From an uncultured Pantoea sp. (GTDB lineage Bacteria; Pseudomonadota; Gammaproteobacteria; Enterobacterales; Enterobacteriaceae), in the NCBI GenBank assembly GCA_913775175.1, contig CAJYKU010000021.1, positions 18,439 through 82,438 of the forward strand: a DNA stretch of 64,000 nt. Reading direction: 5' to 3'. The first letter of the stretch is position 1. Each line of letters begins with the position of its first letter. The notes under the pieces were generated by a model. It did not search any database. It worked only from the letters and a program-made list of their open reading frames with translations, and was not told where the DNA came from. The position numbers and the translations under genes were made by a program. This document shows positions 38,177 to 46,961 of this stretch, piece after piece.

Positions 38177-38450
38177 ACCCGCGATCACGCTGCGCTACTG
38201 TACGCAGTGCAACTGGATGCTGCGTTCAGCCTGGATGGCGCAGGAACTGCTGCAAACCTTTGGCGAAGAGCTCAGCGCTGTTACCCTGAAGCCTGATACC
38301 GGCGGCGTTTTTGAGATCAGCATAGATGGTCATCAGGTCTGGGAGCGCAAGCGCGACGGTGGATTTCCCGATGCCGTCACGCTGAAGCAGCGCGTACGCG
38401 ACTACTGCTGGCCAGACCTTTCACTGGGCCATGGCGATAAGCGGCGCTAG
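38166..38450 (+). CDS. SelT/SelW/SelH (Rdx) family redox protein, Cys form
   Basis: Small thioredoxin-fold protein of 94 residues. The motif RYCTQCNW (CxxC near residue 12) is where eukaryotic members have CxxU, so this is the cysteine form. Further typical parts: LQTFGEELSAVTLKPDTGGVFEI and GFPDAVTLKQRVRD. The start is GTG 38166 with a strong GAGGAGG upstream, inside the last codons of the reductase gene (11-base overlap). Its biochemical role in bacteria is not known; coupling to a reductase suggests a shared redox task (inference). Confidence 0.88.
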   Translation: MADKPAITLRYCTQCNWMLRSAWMAQELLQTFGEELSAVTLKPDTGGVFEISIDGHQVWERKRDGGFPDAVTLKQRVRDYCWPDLSLGHGDKRR

Positions 38451-38475
38451 CATGAGTATACTGCCTGCTGACATC

Positions 38476-39255
38476 TTACTTCTGATGCCAGTAGGCCACT
38501 GCCCGCACAAAATCGCTATGCACTCCGCGCTGTTGAGTAAAGTAGTCACTGAGCTGCTTTACCGTATGGCCTTCGCCGGTCAGCCAGACAAAGCTATCAT
38601 CGCCGCTTAAATCAATCGCCGCCAGTTCCGCTGCCAGCGTCACGGGCGTGGCTGTGCTCATGTTGCCACTGCCCAGCCAGCTGACCGTCACGCCATGCAT
38701 ATCGCCAAGATAACCGCGCCCAACGCTTTCGTCGGTAAATGCCAGTAAATGTACGCGCTGCGCCCGCAGCTCTGCATAGCGACGCCGGAAAGCAGGCAGG
38801 CCCGTCTCGTCGCAAACATAGACCTGGCACGCATAATCCACCGGCATGATGCAGGAGCCGCGCGGCCCTCCCATCACAAGCTGATCGCCCACCTGCGCGG
38901 CGGCAGCCCAGTCGCTGGCTACCCCGCCATCATGCTGATAGAAATCAAGCGTCAGCGAATCACTGCCATTAAACGCCAGCGGCGTATAGTCACGTGCAGC
39001 GGGCCGCACACCATCCGGCCAGATAATCCCCTCCTCCCCATACTGCGGTTTAGCCAGTACGTCACCGGGTCGGGCGGGGAAAAAAACTTTGATGTGATCG
39101 TCAAATGAAGGGGAATGAAAGCCTGCCAGATCTGCGCCGGTAAAGACAATGCGCCAGAATACATCCGCTATCTGGCTTTTCCCGCTAACGGTAAGATGGC
39201 GAAACTGCAGCTCATTCCGCACGCGCTGCGGTGCACGGCTATTTTTTTGCGACAA
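38476..39255 (-). CDS. Siderophore-interacting protein (NAD(P)H-dependent ferric-siderophore reductase)
   Basis: FAD-binding SIP family protein of 259 residues (ViuB/YqjH group) that releases iron from imported ferric siderophores in the cytoplasm. The FAD_binding_9 half includes ARDYTPLAFNG (RxYT) and HDGGVASDWAAAAQVGDQLVMGGPRGS; the C-terminal SIP half has VYVCDETGLPAFRRRYAEL and WLTGEGHTVKQL. A Fur-like site about 60 bp upstream supports iron control. It stands alone, with no siderophore synthesis or receptor gene nearby. Confidence 0.92.
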   Translation of the reverse strand: MSQKNSRAPQRVRNELQFRHLTVSGKSQIADVFWRIVFTGADLAGFHSPSFDDHIKVFFPARPGDVLAKPQYGEEGIIWPDGVRPAARDYTPLAFNGSDSLTLDFYQHDGGVASDWAAAAQVGDQLVMGGPRGSCIMPVDYACQVYVCDETGLPAFRRRYAELRAQRVHLLAFTDESVGRGYLGDMHGVTVSWLGSGNMSTATPVTLAAELAAIDLSGDDSFVWLTGEGHTVKQLSDYFTQQRGVHSDFVRAVAYWHQK

Positions 39256-39315
39256 AACGACTCTCCCGGCAGTAGCTGATAAGCATGGTACTTACGCCGC
39301 TGCGCTACAATTATT

Positions 39316-39334
39316 GTAAATAATTCTCATTACT
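39316..39334 (-). promoter_or_regulatory. Fur-box-like site upstream of the siderophore reductase
   Basis: On the minus strand AGTAATGAGAATTATTTAC matches the 19-bp Fur consensus at about 13 positions. It lies 61-79 bp before the reductase start, where a promoter is expected. Confidence 0.65.
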
Positions 39335-39416
39335 AAGCGGAAAGATAGCGACTCTCCTCCCGGGAGACAATGTCGAAAAGTGCGGTTATTGCACTAGGCA
39401 GAAAGGAGTGAGTCAC

Positions 39417-39626
39417 CTAGATCTGTGATGTATAGCAGCAGGTCAGCCCTGTTGCCTCCTGCTCATACTGCGGCAGCGCATTATCGCCTGTGATCTCCTG
39501 GCGGGCACAATGTTGCTGCTGAGGATGCAGATCGCCAGAGGGAGAGAACGGCTCAGCAATTTGCGCATCTGCCGCAACAGAAAAGAGTGCCAGCAGTGCT
39601 GACAGTAACAATGGATATAGTCGCAT
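39417..39626 (-). CDS. Small secreted protein, unknown
   Basis: Hypothetical protein of 69 residues with a clear signal peptide (MRLYPLLLSALLALFSVAADA). The mature part, about 48 residues, has three Cys (one in QHCARQ, a pair in GLTCCYTS) and many Gln. I do not recognise the family. The ribosome site is poor, which lowers confidence, and another frame overlaps it. It is transcribed toward the siderophore reductase and lies between it and the Rob-like regulator. Confidence 0.5.
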   Translation of the reverse strand: MRLYPLLLSALLALFSVAADAQIAEPFSPSGDLHPQQQHCARQEITGDNALPQYEQEATGLTCCYTSQI

Positions 39627-39808
39627 AGTCGTAATTGATTCATTTAAATGGCCCGGAATGAGCCAGAAAGCAGATAACCATCCAGCCTGCAGGTGCTCTG
39701 CCAGTGGTTTAACGGCAGATCAGGCTTCAGAAGAGAATTTTACGCCAACTCTGTGTCATAGTTTGCAAAATCGTGCGGTTGATCACATTTTCCCGCACAA
39801 TTTGCGCC

Positions 39809-40675
39809 CTACTCCGGCATAACCGGAATATGAAAAGTACCCTGCAGTAACTGCGGGGTGCTGTATTTCAGGTCAAGCCGCAACAGATCCTTGCCAGGCC
39901 GGCGTGCCACGCCAAGTGCTGGCAGATGGTTATAGTAAATCTCTGCGGTAAAGGCATTGATCTCTTCTGGCCTGCCATGCCAGTCAATCTCTGCATATAA
40001 TCCACTCTCTCCTGTCCAGTTCTCTGCATGCTGTGGCAGAAGGTCGGCATATTCACTCTCCAGCGCCTGAAACAAGCTGATATGCTGCTGATCCAGCGAA
40101 CTCACCCCCGGGCTGAACTGAAAACCGAGCCAGCCACGCAGCGCGTGCTGAGCCGCAAAAGCGAGAAAGTCGCGCGTATACTGCGCAACAATATGATTGT
40201 GATGATCGATATACTCACCAAAGCGACACTCCCACTCCACAACCTCGCCACTGAGCCGGATTTCAGGCTTTTGCGTCAGTCGGGCTTTTATCCATGGCTG
40301 TGGCGCTGAGATACGGCTGTGAAATGCTTTCATACGCATTTCCGGAACACGACGATAGGCTCCTGGCGTCAGCGAAAAATGACTCTTAAATACCCGGGTA
40401 AAATTTTGCTGATTATCAAAGCCAAAACGCACGGCGATATCGATTAGCGGCATACTGGTCAGGCGCAATGCCATTGCTGACAGCGTCAGCCGGCGCTTAC
40501 GCGTGTAGGACGCCAGCGTCTGTCCGGTTATCTCTTTGAACATGCGCTGCATATGCCATTTGGAATAGCCCGACTTCAGCGTAATCTGATCGATATTAAG
40601 TTCATCTGTCAGGTTGGCCTCAATCCAGTCAACGAGGTCAGAGATATACTGTTTTTTAAGGTTAAGGCTAAGCAT
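39809..40675 (-). CDS. AraC/XylS-family regulator with a Rob-like layout
   Basis: Transcription regulator of 288 residues. The two AraC helix-turn-helix motifs are N-terminal (residues 10-110: GYSKWHMQRMFKEITG and GFDNQQNFTRVFKSHFSLTPGAYRR), followed by a C-terminal domain of about 170 residues, probably of the GyrI-like effector-binding type. This order and length are those of E. coli Rob (289). MarA/SoxS/Rob proteins control stress and drug-efflux genes. The identity to Rob looks moderate and I take this as a relative, not the orthologue. Targets are unknown. Confidence 0.85.
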   Translation of the reverse strand: MLSLNLKKQYISDLVDWIEANLTDELNIDQITLKSGYSKWHMQRMFKEITGQTLASYTRKRRLTLSAMALRLTSMPLIDIAVRFGFDNQQNFTRVFKSHFSLTPGAYRRVPEMRMKAFHSRISAPQPWIKARLTQKPEIRLSGEVVEWECRFGEYIDHHNHIVAQYTRDFLAFAAQHALRGWLGFQFSPGVSSLDQQHISLFQALESEYADLLPQHAENWTGESGLYAEIDWHGRPEEINAFTAEIYYNHLPALGVARRPGKDLLRLDLKYSTPQLLQGTFHIPVMPE

Positions 40676-40818
40676 GGTTTTTGCGCGGATAAAGAAAGGC
40701 TGTGTTACGGCGTTGCTGGTGGCAGGAATATAACAAAACTGTGCAGCAAACGTAAGGAAGAGTAAAGTATTCGGCGTTTTTGACGCACTAATTGCTCAGG
40801 TAACTCATTTCCTCTGGC

Positions 40819-40856
40819 AAAAAAGAAGAGGCAGCAGATTCAGTGTGCTGCCTCTT
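40819..40856 (-). terminator. Terminator of the cioAB operon
   Basis: On the minus strand AAGAGGCAGCA and TGCTGCCTCTT pair over 11 bases with a nine-base loop, followed by CTTTTTTGCC. It lies just after the DUF2474 gene. Confidence 0.9.
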
Positions 40857-40874
40857 ACTGTACCGATAGCGCTT

Positions 40875-41021
40875 TTAATGCGAGCGCATACCCGCTGCGG
40901 TCATCATCATACGAAACAGTGTTGCCACTACGCCCAGTGCCAGCACGCTTGCGCCATAAATGATCACCAGCCACATTATGCGCTTCCAGAGAGGCGCTTT
41001 GGGTTCAGTGCGATATTTCAT
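40875..41021 (-). CDS. DUF2474 small membrane subunit of a bd-type oxidase
   Basis: Protein of 48 residues from ATG 41021 (MKYRTEPKAPLWKRIMWL), with one hydrophobic helix (MWLVIIYGASVLALGVVATLF) and a short tail. DUF2474 proteins follow cioB-type genes in many proteobacteria, where they may act like CydX to stabilise the oxidase. GGAGGT lies seven bases ahead and settles the start against a longer frame. It follows cioB by 22 bases. Confidence 0.85.
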   Translation of the reverse strand: MKYRTEPKAPLWKRIMWLVIIYGASVLALGVVATLFRMMMTAAGMRSH

Positions 41022-41043
41022 ATTGCTGACCTCCGTTGGCATC

Positions 41044-42048
41044 TCAGTGATATCCTGCGTCGGCTTTGATTTTTCCGCGGAACACATAGTAGCTCCAGAA
41101 GGTGTAACCCAGAATCATCGGGATAATCAGCAGGCTACCCACCAGCATAAAGGCCTGGCTCTGTGGCGGTGATGCCGCATCCCAGATAGTGACTGATGGC
41201 GGAATAATATTGGGCCAGACGCTGATGCCAAGACCAGAAAAGCCCAGGAAAATCAGACCCAGCGTCAGCAGGAACGGTGAATAGTGCGCTTCACGCTTAA
41301 TGGCACGCACAATGCCCCATGAGCAGAGCAGCACCAGTACCGGCACCGGCAGGAACCAGAACAGATTGGGTCGGCTGAACCAGCGCTGGGAGATGGCGTC
41401 ATGGGTAAACGGCGTCCAGAGGCTGATAATGCCGACAATCACCAGCAGCGCAATGACCAGCGGGATCGCCAGCGCAGACATTTTGCGATGCAGTTCATTC
41501 TCGGTTTTCATAATCAGCCAGGTGCAGCCCAGCAGCGCATAGGCCACAACCAGACCCACACCGCAGAACAGCGGGAACGGTGCCAGCCAGTCCATGGCTG
41601 AGCCGGCAAACTCACGTCCCTGTACCGGGAAGCCATTGATCATTGCGCCGACCGCCACGCCCTGACTGAATGTGGCCAGCAGCGAGCCGGCAATAAATGA
41701 CTTATCCCAGAATGCACGGTGCTCTTCAGTAGCTTTAAAGCGAAACTCAAACGCCACACCGCGGAAGATCAGACCAATCAGCATCGCCGTCAGCGGGATC
41801 GCCAGCGCATCGGCAATCACCGCATAGGCGAGCGGAAAGGCGCCATACAGCCCCGCTCCGCCGAGTACCAGCCAGGTTTCGTTACCATCCCAGACCGGCG
41901 CGACGGTATTGACCATCATATCGCGCTCTGTGGCATCCTTGTTAAACGGAAACAGGATACCGATGCCGAGATCAAAGCCATCCATCACGATATACATCAG
42001 CGTGGCAAAAACGATGATGGCAAACCAGATTACGGAAAAATCGACCAT
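41044..42048 (-). CDS. cioB: Cytochrome bd-type (cyanide-insensitive) quinol oxidase subunit II
   Basis: Subunit II of a bd-type quinol oxidase, 334 residues, inner membrane. The N-terminal VIWFAIIVFATLMYIVMDGFDLGIG is the family hallmark and is followed by PVWDGNETWLVLGG. Eight or so hydrophobic helices can be traced. Shorter than E. coli CydB (379) and closer to CioB in size. The start codon directly follows the cioA stop (no bases between), so the subunits are made together. Confidence 0.93.
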   Translation of the reverse strand: MVDFSVIWFAIIVFATLMYIVMDGFDLGIGILFPFNKDATERDMMVNTVAPVWDGNETWLVLGGAGLYGAFPLAYAVIADALAIPLTAMLIGLIFRGVAFEFRFKATEEHRAFWDKSFIAGSLLATFSQGVAVGAMINGFPVQGREFAGSAMDWLAPFPLFCGVGLVVAYALLGCTWLIMKTENELHRKMSALAIPLVIALLVIVGIISLWTPFTHDAISQRWFSRPNLFWFLPVPVLVLLCSWGIVRAIKREAHYSPFLLTLGLIFLGFSGLGISVWPNIIPPSVTIWDAASPPQSQAFMLVGSLLIIPMILGYTFWSYYVFRGKIKADAGYH

Positions 42049-43470
42049 TTATTTACCCTCCTGCTCGTTCAGACTCTCATGGGCAGCAGAGAGTGGACGT
42101 GCCGGCGTTTTGTCCTGACCCGGACCACCGTGATGCACACTTTTACCTTCACCGGTATGCGGACCTTTTTTGATCAGGCGCATCATATAGACGTAACCCA
42201 CACCAAACACCGATGAGTAAACCAGAATAAACGCCAGCAGGCTGATGCTCATATGCAGATCGCCATGCGCCGATACGGCATCGCGCGTGCGCTGCACACC
42301 ATATACCACCCACGGCTGACGACCGATTTCAGTAGTAAACCAGCCTGCCAGAATCGCAATCAGACCTGATGGTCCCATCAGCAGTGCAAACCACAGGAAT
42401 GGACGCGAGCTGTAAAGACGCTGTTTGTAGCGTAACCACAGGCTGAAGACGCCCAGCGTAATCATCAGCAGACCCATTGCCACCATTACGCGGAACGACC
42501 AGAAAATCACCAGCGAGTTAGGACGATCCTCTTTTGGGAAGGTTTTCAGCGCCGGCACCTGCTTATCCAGACTGTGCGTCAGGATCAGGCTGCCAAGATA
42601 GGGGATCTCCAGCGCATATTTGGTGCGCTCCTCATCCATATCCGGCACGCCAAACAGGATCAGCGGCGTCGCTTCACCCGGCGGGTTCTCCCAGTGTCCT
42701 TCAATTGCCGCAATTTTTGCCGGCTGATGTTCCAGCGTGTTCAGGCCATGCGCATCCCCAATCATCGCCTGAACAGGTGCCACAATCAGCGCCATCCACA
42801 GCGCCATAGAGAACATTTTGCGGATTGCCGGATTGTCGTTGCCGCGCAGCAGATGCCATGCGCCAGACGCGCCGACAAAAAAGGCACTGGCGAGGAAGGC
42901 TGCCACCGACATATGGAACAGACGATAGGGAAATGAAGGGTTAAAGACAATTTTGAACCAGTCTTCCGGCACCACAATCCCGTTCTGGATAATGTAACCC
43001 TGTGGCGTATGCATCCAGCTGTTGGAAGCCAGGATCCAGAAAGTGGATATCAGCGTACCCAGTGCAACCATACAGGTGGCAAAGAAGTGCAGACCAGGAC
43101 CAACGCGGTTCCAGCCAAACAGCATTACGCCAAGAAAGCCCGCCTCAAGGAAAAAGGCAGTCAGCACTTCGTAAGTCAGCAGCGGGCCGGTAATACTGCC
43201 GGCAAACTGCGAAAATCCACTCCAGTTGGTCCCAAACTGATAAGCCATTACCAGTCCGGATACCACACCCATGCCAAAGTTAACCGCAAAGACTTTTGAC
43301 CAGAAGTGGTAAAGATCGCGGTAGGTTTCGTTACGGGTTTTTAGCCACATACCCTCAAGCACTGCCAGAAAGCTGGCGAGCCCGATGGTGATGGCGGGGA
43401 AGATAATATGGAAGGATACAGTAAACGCGAACTGTATCCTGGCCAGATGAAAAGCATCTAATCCAAACAT
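42049..43470 (-). CDS. cioA: Cytochrome bd-type (cyanide-insensitive) quinol oxidase subunit I
   Basis: Haem-bearing subunit of a quinol:O2 oxidoreductase, 473 residues. It has the short Q-loop of CioA-type enzymes, unlike E. coli CydA (522). Haem ligands are visible: His21 in FHIIFPAITIG, and a His/Met pair further on (FRLFHMSVAAF-like stretch at about 185-195). The GRQPWVVYG motif near residue 390 is a bd family mark. The C-terminus ends in a polar His/Gly-rich tail. GAGGT precedes the ATG. With cioB and DUF2474 it forms a three-gene operon, probably induced at low oxygen (FNR-like site upstream). Confidence 0.93.
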   Translation of the reverse strand: MFGLDAFHLARIQFAFTVSFHIIFPAITIGLASFLAVLEGMWLKTRNETYRDLYHFWSKVFAVNFGMGVVSGLVMAYQFGTNWSGFSQFAGSITGPLLTYEVLTAFFLEAGFLGVMLFGWNRVGPGLHFFATCMVALGTLISTFWILASNSWMHTPQGYIIQNGIVVPEDWFKIVFNPSFPYRLFHMSVAAFLASAFFVGASGAWHLLRGNDNPAIRKMFSMALWMALIVAPVQAMIGDAHGLNTLEHQPAKIAAIEGHWENPPGEATPLILFGVPDMDEERTKYALEIPYLGSLILTHSLDKQVPALKTFPKEDRPNSLVIFWSFRVMVAMGLLMITLGVFSLWLRYKQRLYSSRPFLWFALLMGPSGLIAILAGWFTTEIGRQPWVVYGVQRTRDAVSAHGDLHMSISLLAFILVYSSVFGVGYVYMMRLIKKGPHTGEGKSVHHGGPGQDKTPARPLSAAHESLNEQEGK

Positions 43471-44237
43471 TGCTTACCTCATTGCCACAAGATTACGCTG
43501 AATTTTACTTATAATTAACAAAGGTGACGCCAGAAAGAGTTCTGCTGCGCCGGAGTGACTCCCGCCAGATATCAGGAGACTGACAGGAACTAAATCAAAC
43601 AACAGGAATGTGTAAAACTATAACAGCAAACCTTGATTAAGATCATTGTTTTTGCGAGAAACTATTTGTTTAAAATCACTAAGTTAAAGTTAAATACTCT
43701 ATTCTAATGTGACATTATTGTTATTGTTTCTCAGGCTCCAATGGCCTTGCCGTGGCTAACCAGTTAATTTATTTGTTTATTGAAGTTACAGTCTAAATCA
43801 GGTTACGAAAATAGTTAGTGCTGCATGTAAAAATTTATGCACACTACTGCTTTAATGATTTTTAAATTAAAAAAAACGCTGTTATAGCTAAAAATAATTA
43901 ATCTGAACATGCGTTTTGCAACGTTGCATTGTGCCACCTGAACAGGCTGGAATCGAATATTACCGCCCTGTTTTCTTAAGCGCAGCTATGCGCAGTTTAC
44001 GCCTGCAAAGCGTAGACGCAGACAATCTGTATCGCATCAAATGATCAAGCCCGGCAGGCTGCCGGGCCGCTTCAGCTGGCTGTTTTCTTATTTACAGATT
44101 ATTCCGGTGTCTGGCAGAAAGTTATATTTTGCAGTCAATTTTACTTTTTTAAATCCAGGCCGTTGTTAACATTGAAAAAAAGTTTAAAACCGCTATCCAT
44201 CGACAATATTTATTACGTTCATAGATATTTTGCATTG
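43471..44237. other. Long regulatory gap between divergent cioA and treF
   Basis: About 770 bases without a supported gene. It holds the FNR-like site (43633) and an AT-rich middle, then a palindrome GCCCGGCAGGCTGCCGGGC (44049-44067) with no T run on either side, and the treF promoter at the right end. Confidence 0.6.
43633..43646 (-). promoter_or_regulatory. FNR-like site upstream of cioAB
   Basis: TTGAT-TAAG-ATCAT matches the FNR consensus TTGAT-N4-ATCAA at nine of ten positions. It is 163 bp before the cioA start. Oxygen control of a high-affinity oxidase would make sense. Confidence 0.6.
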
Positions 44238-44265
44238 TTGTCTGCTGCAACGAAACCTCTATAAT
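44238..44265 (+). promoter_or_regulatory. Probable treF promoter
   Basis: TTGTCT (44238-44243) and a perfect TATAAT (44260-44265) are 16 bases apart. Transcription would begin near 44272, only about 34 bases before the ATT codon proposed as the treF start. Confidence 0.6.
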
Positions 44266-44305
44266 TTGTCCTTTGAGTTACACGAAATTGCTTCAGGAGG
44301 CCGTT

Positions 44306-45970
44306 ATTAATACTAACCACCAGCCACGCCCTGTGTTTGATGAACATGAACACGAAGCCCATGCTGAACTGGGGTATCAATACGATCCTCATGAATTCGT
44401 GCGCGAAGGTGCAGAAGATACGGAGCCAGAGCCGGAACTCATCCATGGCCTGCCAGCGCCGGATGCCCTTACGCCTGCCGATCGCTATCTGGAGATGTTT
44501 GAAGATGTTCAGACATCCCATATTTTTGCCGACAGTAAAACCTTTCCGGATTGCGCACCAAAATATGATCCGCTGGATATTTTAATCCGCTATCGTCGCC
44601 GTAAGCGTGCCGGAGAACTGGATCTGGAAAAATTTATTCATGAGCATTTTTATCTGCCACAGGTAAATGAGAGTTTTTATGTCTCGAATCCGGATAAGAC
44701 CCTGACTGAGCATATCGACGATCTCTGGCCAGTACTGACTAAAATGCCACAACAGCATATGCCGCACTCGTCACTGTTGCCGTTGCCAAAGCCCTATGTG
44801 GTTCCCGGCGGTCGTTTTGGCGAGACCTACTACTGGGACTCTTATTTCAGCATGCTGGGGCTGGCAGATGCCGGACGTGACGATCTGCTGCGTCATATGG
44901 CAGACAATTTTGCCTGGCTTATTGATAACTATGGTCATGTGCCAAATGGCAATCGTACCTACTATTTAAGCCGCTCACAGCCGCCAGTCTTTGCCCTGAT
45001 GGTTGAGCTGTTTGAAGAAGATGGTATTCGCGGTGCAAAACGCTATCTCGATCAGCTGATGAAAGAGTATCAGTTCTGGATGGATGGCGCTGGCGAACTG
45101 ATGCCGCACCAGGCTTATCGCCATGTAGTACGTATGCCTGACGGATCGCTGCTGAATCGCTACTGGGACGATCGTGACACGCCACGCGACGAATCCTGGA
45201 CAGAAGATGTGGAGACTGCCAGCCAGTCGAGCCGTCCGGCTAACGAGGTCTACCGTGATCTGCGCGCTGGTGCAGCGTCTGGCTGGGATTACTCTTCCCG
45301 CTGGCTGCGCGATCCGCACCGGCTGGCGAGTATTCGCACCACACAATTTATCCCGGTTGATCTCAATGCGTTTCTCTACAAGCTGGAGCTGATGATCTCC
45401 ACACTGTCGCAAGCCAAAGGCGAAGAGCTGACAGCACTGGCATGGCAGAAAAAAGCGGATGCACGCAAACAGGCGATTAATCGCTATCTGTGGGACAATA
45501 CCGCCGGAGTCTACCGTGATTATGACTGGCGCAATGAACGCTTTGGCGCATTTACTGCCGCTGCTGTTGTGCCGCTATTTCTGGGTCTGGCATCACCGGA
45601 GCAGGCTCACCTGCAGGCGATTGCGCTGCGTCAGCTGCTGCTGACCCAGGGCGGATTGCTGACCTCAATGGTAGAGAGTGGTGAACAGTGGGATGCACCT
45701 AATGGCTGGGCTCCACTGCAGTGGATGGCTGTAGTAGGACTTAACTACTATGGTGAAGAGACGCTGGCTACGGAAATTGCTGTTAACTGGCTGACCACAG
45801 TTAAAAATTTCTATTCACTGCATCACAAACTGGTAGAAAAATATGATATCAGCGGTGACCGTGCACGTCCGGGCGGCGGCGGCGAATATCCGCTGCAGGA
45901 TGGCTTTGGCTGGACTAACGGTGTAACGCGCCGCCTGCTTACCATGTATGGCCATCTGCTGGCTGATTAA
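44306..45970 (+). CDS. treF: Cytoplasmic trehalase, probably starting at ATT
   Basis: Hydrolyses trehalose to two glucose in the cytoplasm (GH37). Both family signatures are present: [15 protein letters not shown] and [13 protein letters not shown]; also [12 protein letters not shown] with a catalytic Asp and the Gly-rich [18 protein letters not shown] near the end. No signal peptide, unlike TreA. The frame has no ATG or GTG with a ribosome site: TTG 44273 would sit at the predicted transcript start, whereas a perfect AGGAGG (44295-44300) is five bases before ATT 44306. Starting there gives 554 residues, near the 549 of E. coli TreF. It is divergent from cioAB and ends at a strong terminator. 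Confidence 0.9.
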   Translation: MNTNHQPRPVFDEHEHEAHAELGYQYDPHEFVREGAEDTEPEPELIHGLPAPDALTPADRYLEMFEDVQTSHIFADSKTFPDCAPKYDPLDILIRYRRRKRAGELDLEKFIHEHFYLPQVNESFYVSNPDKTLTEHIDDLWPVLTKMPQQHMPHSSLLPLPKPYVVPGGRFGETYYWDSYFSMLGLADAGRDDLLRHMADNFAWLIDNYGHVPNGNRTYYLSRSQPPVFALMVELFEEDGIRGAKRYLDQLMKEYQFWMDGAGELMPHQAYRHVVRMPDGSLLNRYWDDRDTPRDESWTEDVETASQSSRPANEVYRDLRAGAASGWDYSSRWLRDPHRLASIRTTQFIPVDLNAFLYKLELMISTLSQAKGEELTALAWQKKADARKQAINRYLWDNTAGVYRDYDWRNERFGAFTAAAVVPLFLGLASPEQAHLQAIALRQLLLTQGGLLTSMVESGEQWDAPNGWAPLQWMAVVGLNYYGEETLATEIAVNWLTTVKNFYSLHHKLVEKYDISGDRARPGGGGEYPLQDGFGWTNGVTRRLLTMYGHLLAD

Positions 45971-45994
45971 ATTATCTGGCAGAGACATTACAGC

Positions 45995-46020
45995 AAGGTC
46001 GCCTGCGGGCGACCTTTTGT
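45995..46020 (+). terminator. Rho-independent terminator of treF
   Basis: AAGGTCGCC-TGCG-GGCGACCTT followed by TTG TTA. It lies 24 bases after the treF stop and ends close to the stop of the convergent hydrolase gene. Confidence 0.88.
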
Positions 46021-46026
46021 TATCGT

Positions 46027-46845
46027 TTACTTCTGCAGAAAGGCGAGCAGATCGGCATTCAGCTGATCCTGATGTGTGACTACAAAACCATGCGGTCCGT
46101 TTTCATAGATTTTCAGCTCAGAATTTTTAATCATCTCATGTGACAGCTTGCCGGTAGCGTCAAAAGGTACGACCTGGTCATTGCTGCCGTGGATCACCAG
46201 CGTCGGCACATCCACTTTGGCGATATCTGCACGGAAATCGGTTTCGGCAAACGCGGTTACACAGTCAATAGTGGCTTTCAGCGACGCCAGCAGTGCCATA
46301 TTCAGCGTATGCGTCTTCACCCCTTCAGAAACATTCTGTCCGGCATTTAATCCATAAAATGAGGTCGAAAAATCGCTGATAAACTGTGCACGATCCTGGC
46401 GTAGTCCCTCTCTGATACCATCAAACACTGACTGATCCGGACCTTCAGGATGATCATCCCGTTTGCCAAAAACTGGCGTTACGGCACCCAGCAGTATCAG
46501 CGATGTCACTTTTGCGGTGCCGTAGCGGCCAATGTAACGCGTAACATCACCGCCGCCCATTGAGAACCCTGCCAGCGTAATGTTATCAAGCTGCAGATGT
46601 TCAATCAGTGCGTGGATATCATCAGCAAACGTATCATAGTCATACCCTTCCCATGGCTGATCGGAGCGCCCAAAACCGCGCCGATCATACGCGATAGCAC
46701 GATAGCCGCGCTCAGCCAGAAAGTTAAGCTGGCTGTCCCACATATCGGCATCCAGGGGCCAGCCGTGGCTAAACAACACTGGCTGTCCGCTGCCCCAATC
46801 TTTGTAGTAGATATTCACGCCATCTTTGGTTCTGAAGGTGCTCAT
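46027..46845 (-). CDS. Alpha/beta hydrolase, non-haem chloroperoxidase/arylesterase type
   Basis: Cytoplasmic alpha/beta-hydrolase of 272 residues, the size of cofactor-free haloperoxidases such as CpoF. Seen: oxyanion stretch VLFSHGWPLDADMW, the nucleophile elbow GFSMGGGDV with Ser, an Asp in IHGSNDQVVP and the His in NGPHGFVVTH. Such enzymes also act as esterases or perhydrolases; the true substrate cannot be told. A GGAG site nine bases upstream of ATG 46845 fixes the start; a longer open frame of 31 more codons has no family match. It is convergent with treF. Confidence 0.9.
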   Translation of the reverse strand: MSTFRTKDGVNIYYKDWGSGQPVLFSHGWPLDADMWDSQLNFLAERGYRAIAYDRRGFGRSDQPWEGYDYDTFADDIHALIEHLQLDNITLAGFSMGGGDVTRYIGRYGTAKVTSLILLGAVTPVFGKRDDHPEGPDQSVFDGIREGLRQDRAQFISDFSTSFYGLNAGQNVSEGVKTHTLNMALLASLKATIDCVTAFAETDFRADIAKVDVPTLVIHGSNDQVVPFDATGKLSHEMIKNSELKIYENGPHGFVVTHQDQLNADLLAFLQK

Positions 46846-46961
46846 TTTATGCTCCGTAAGTAGTATCTGACAGTGAGCAGCTGATAAGCTGCTGCGGTTA
46901 CGTAAACATGTGCCACCACTGAGTTTAGGCATAATCACAGATTTCTGGTGGCCTATCGTTC

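Noticed and set aside
46846..46938. Longer N-terminus for the alpha/beta hydrolase
   Set aside because: The extra 31 residues are unlike the family and the internal ATG at 46845 has a GGAG site at the right distance.
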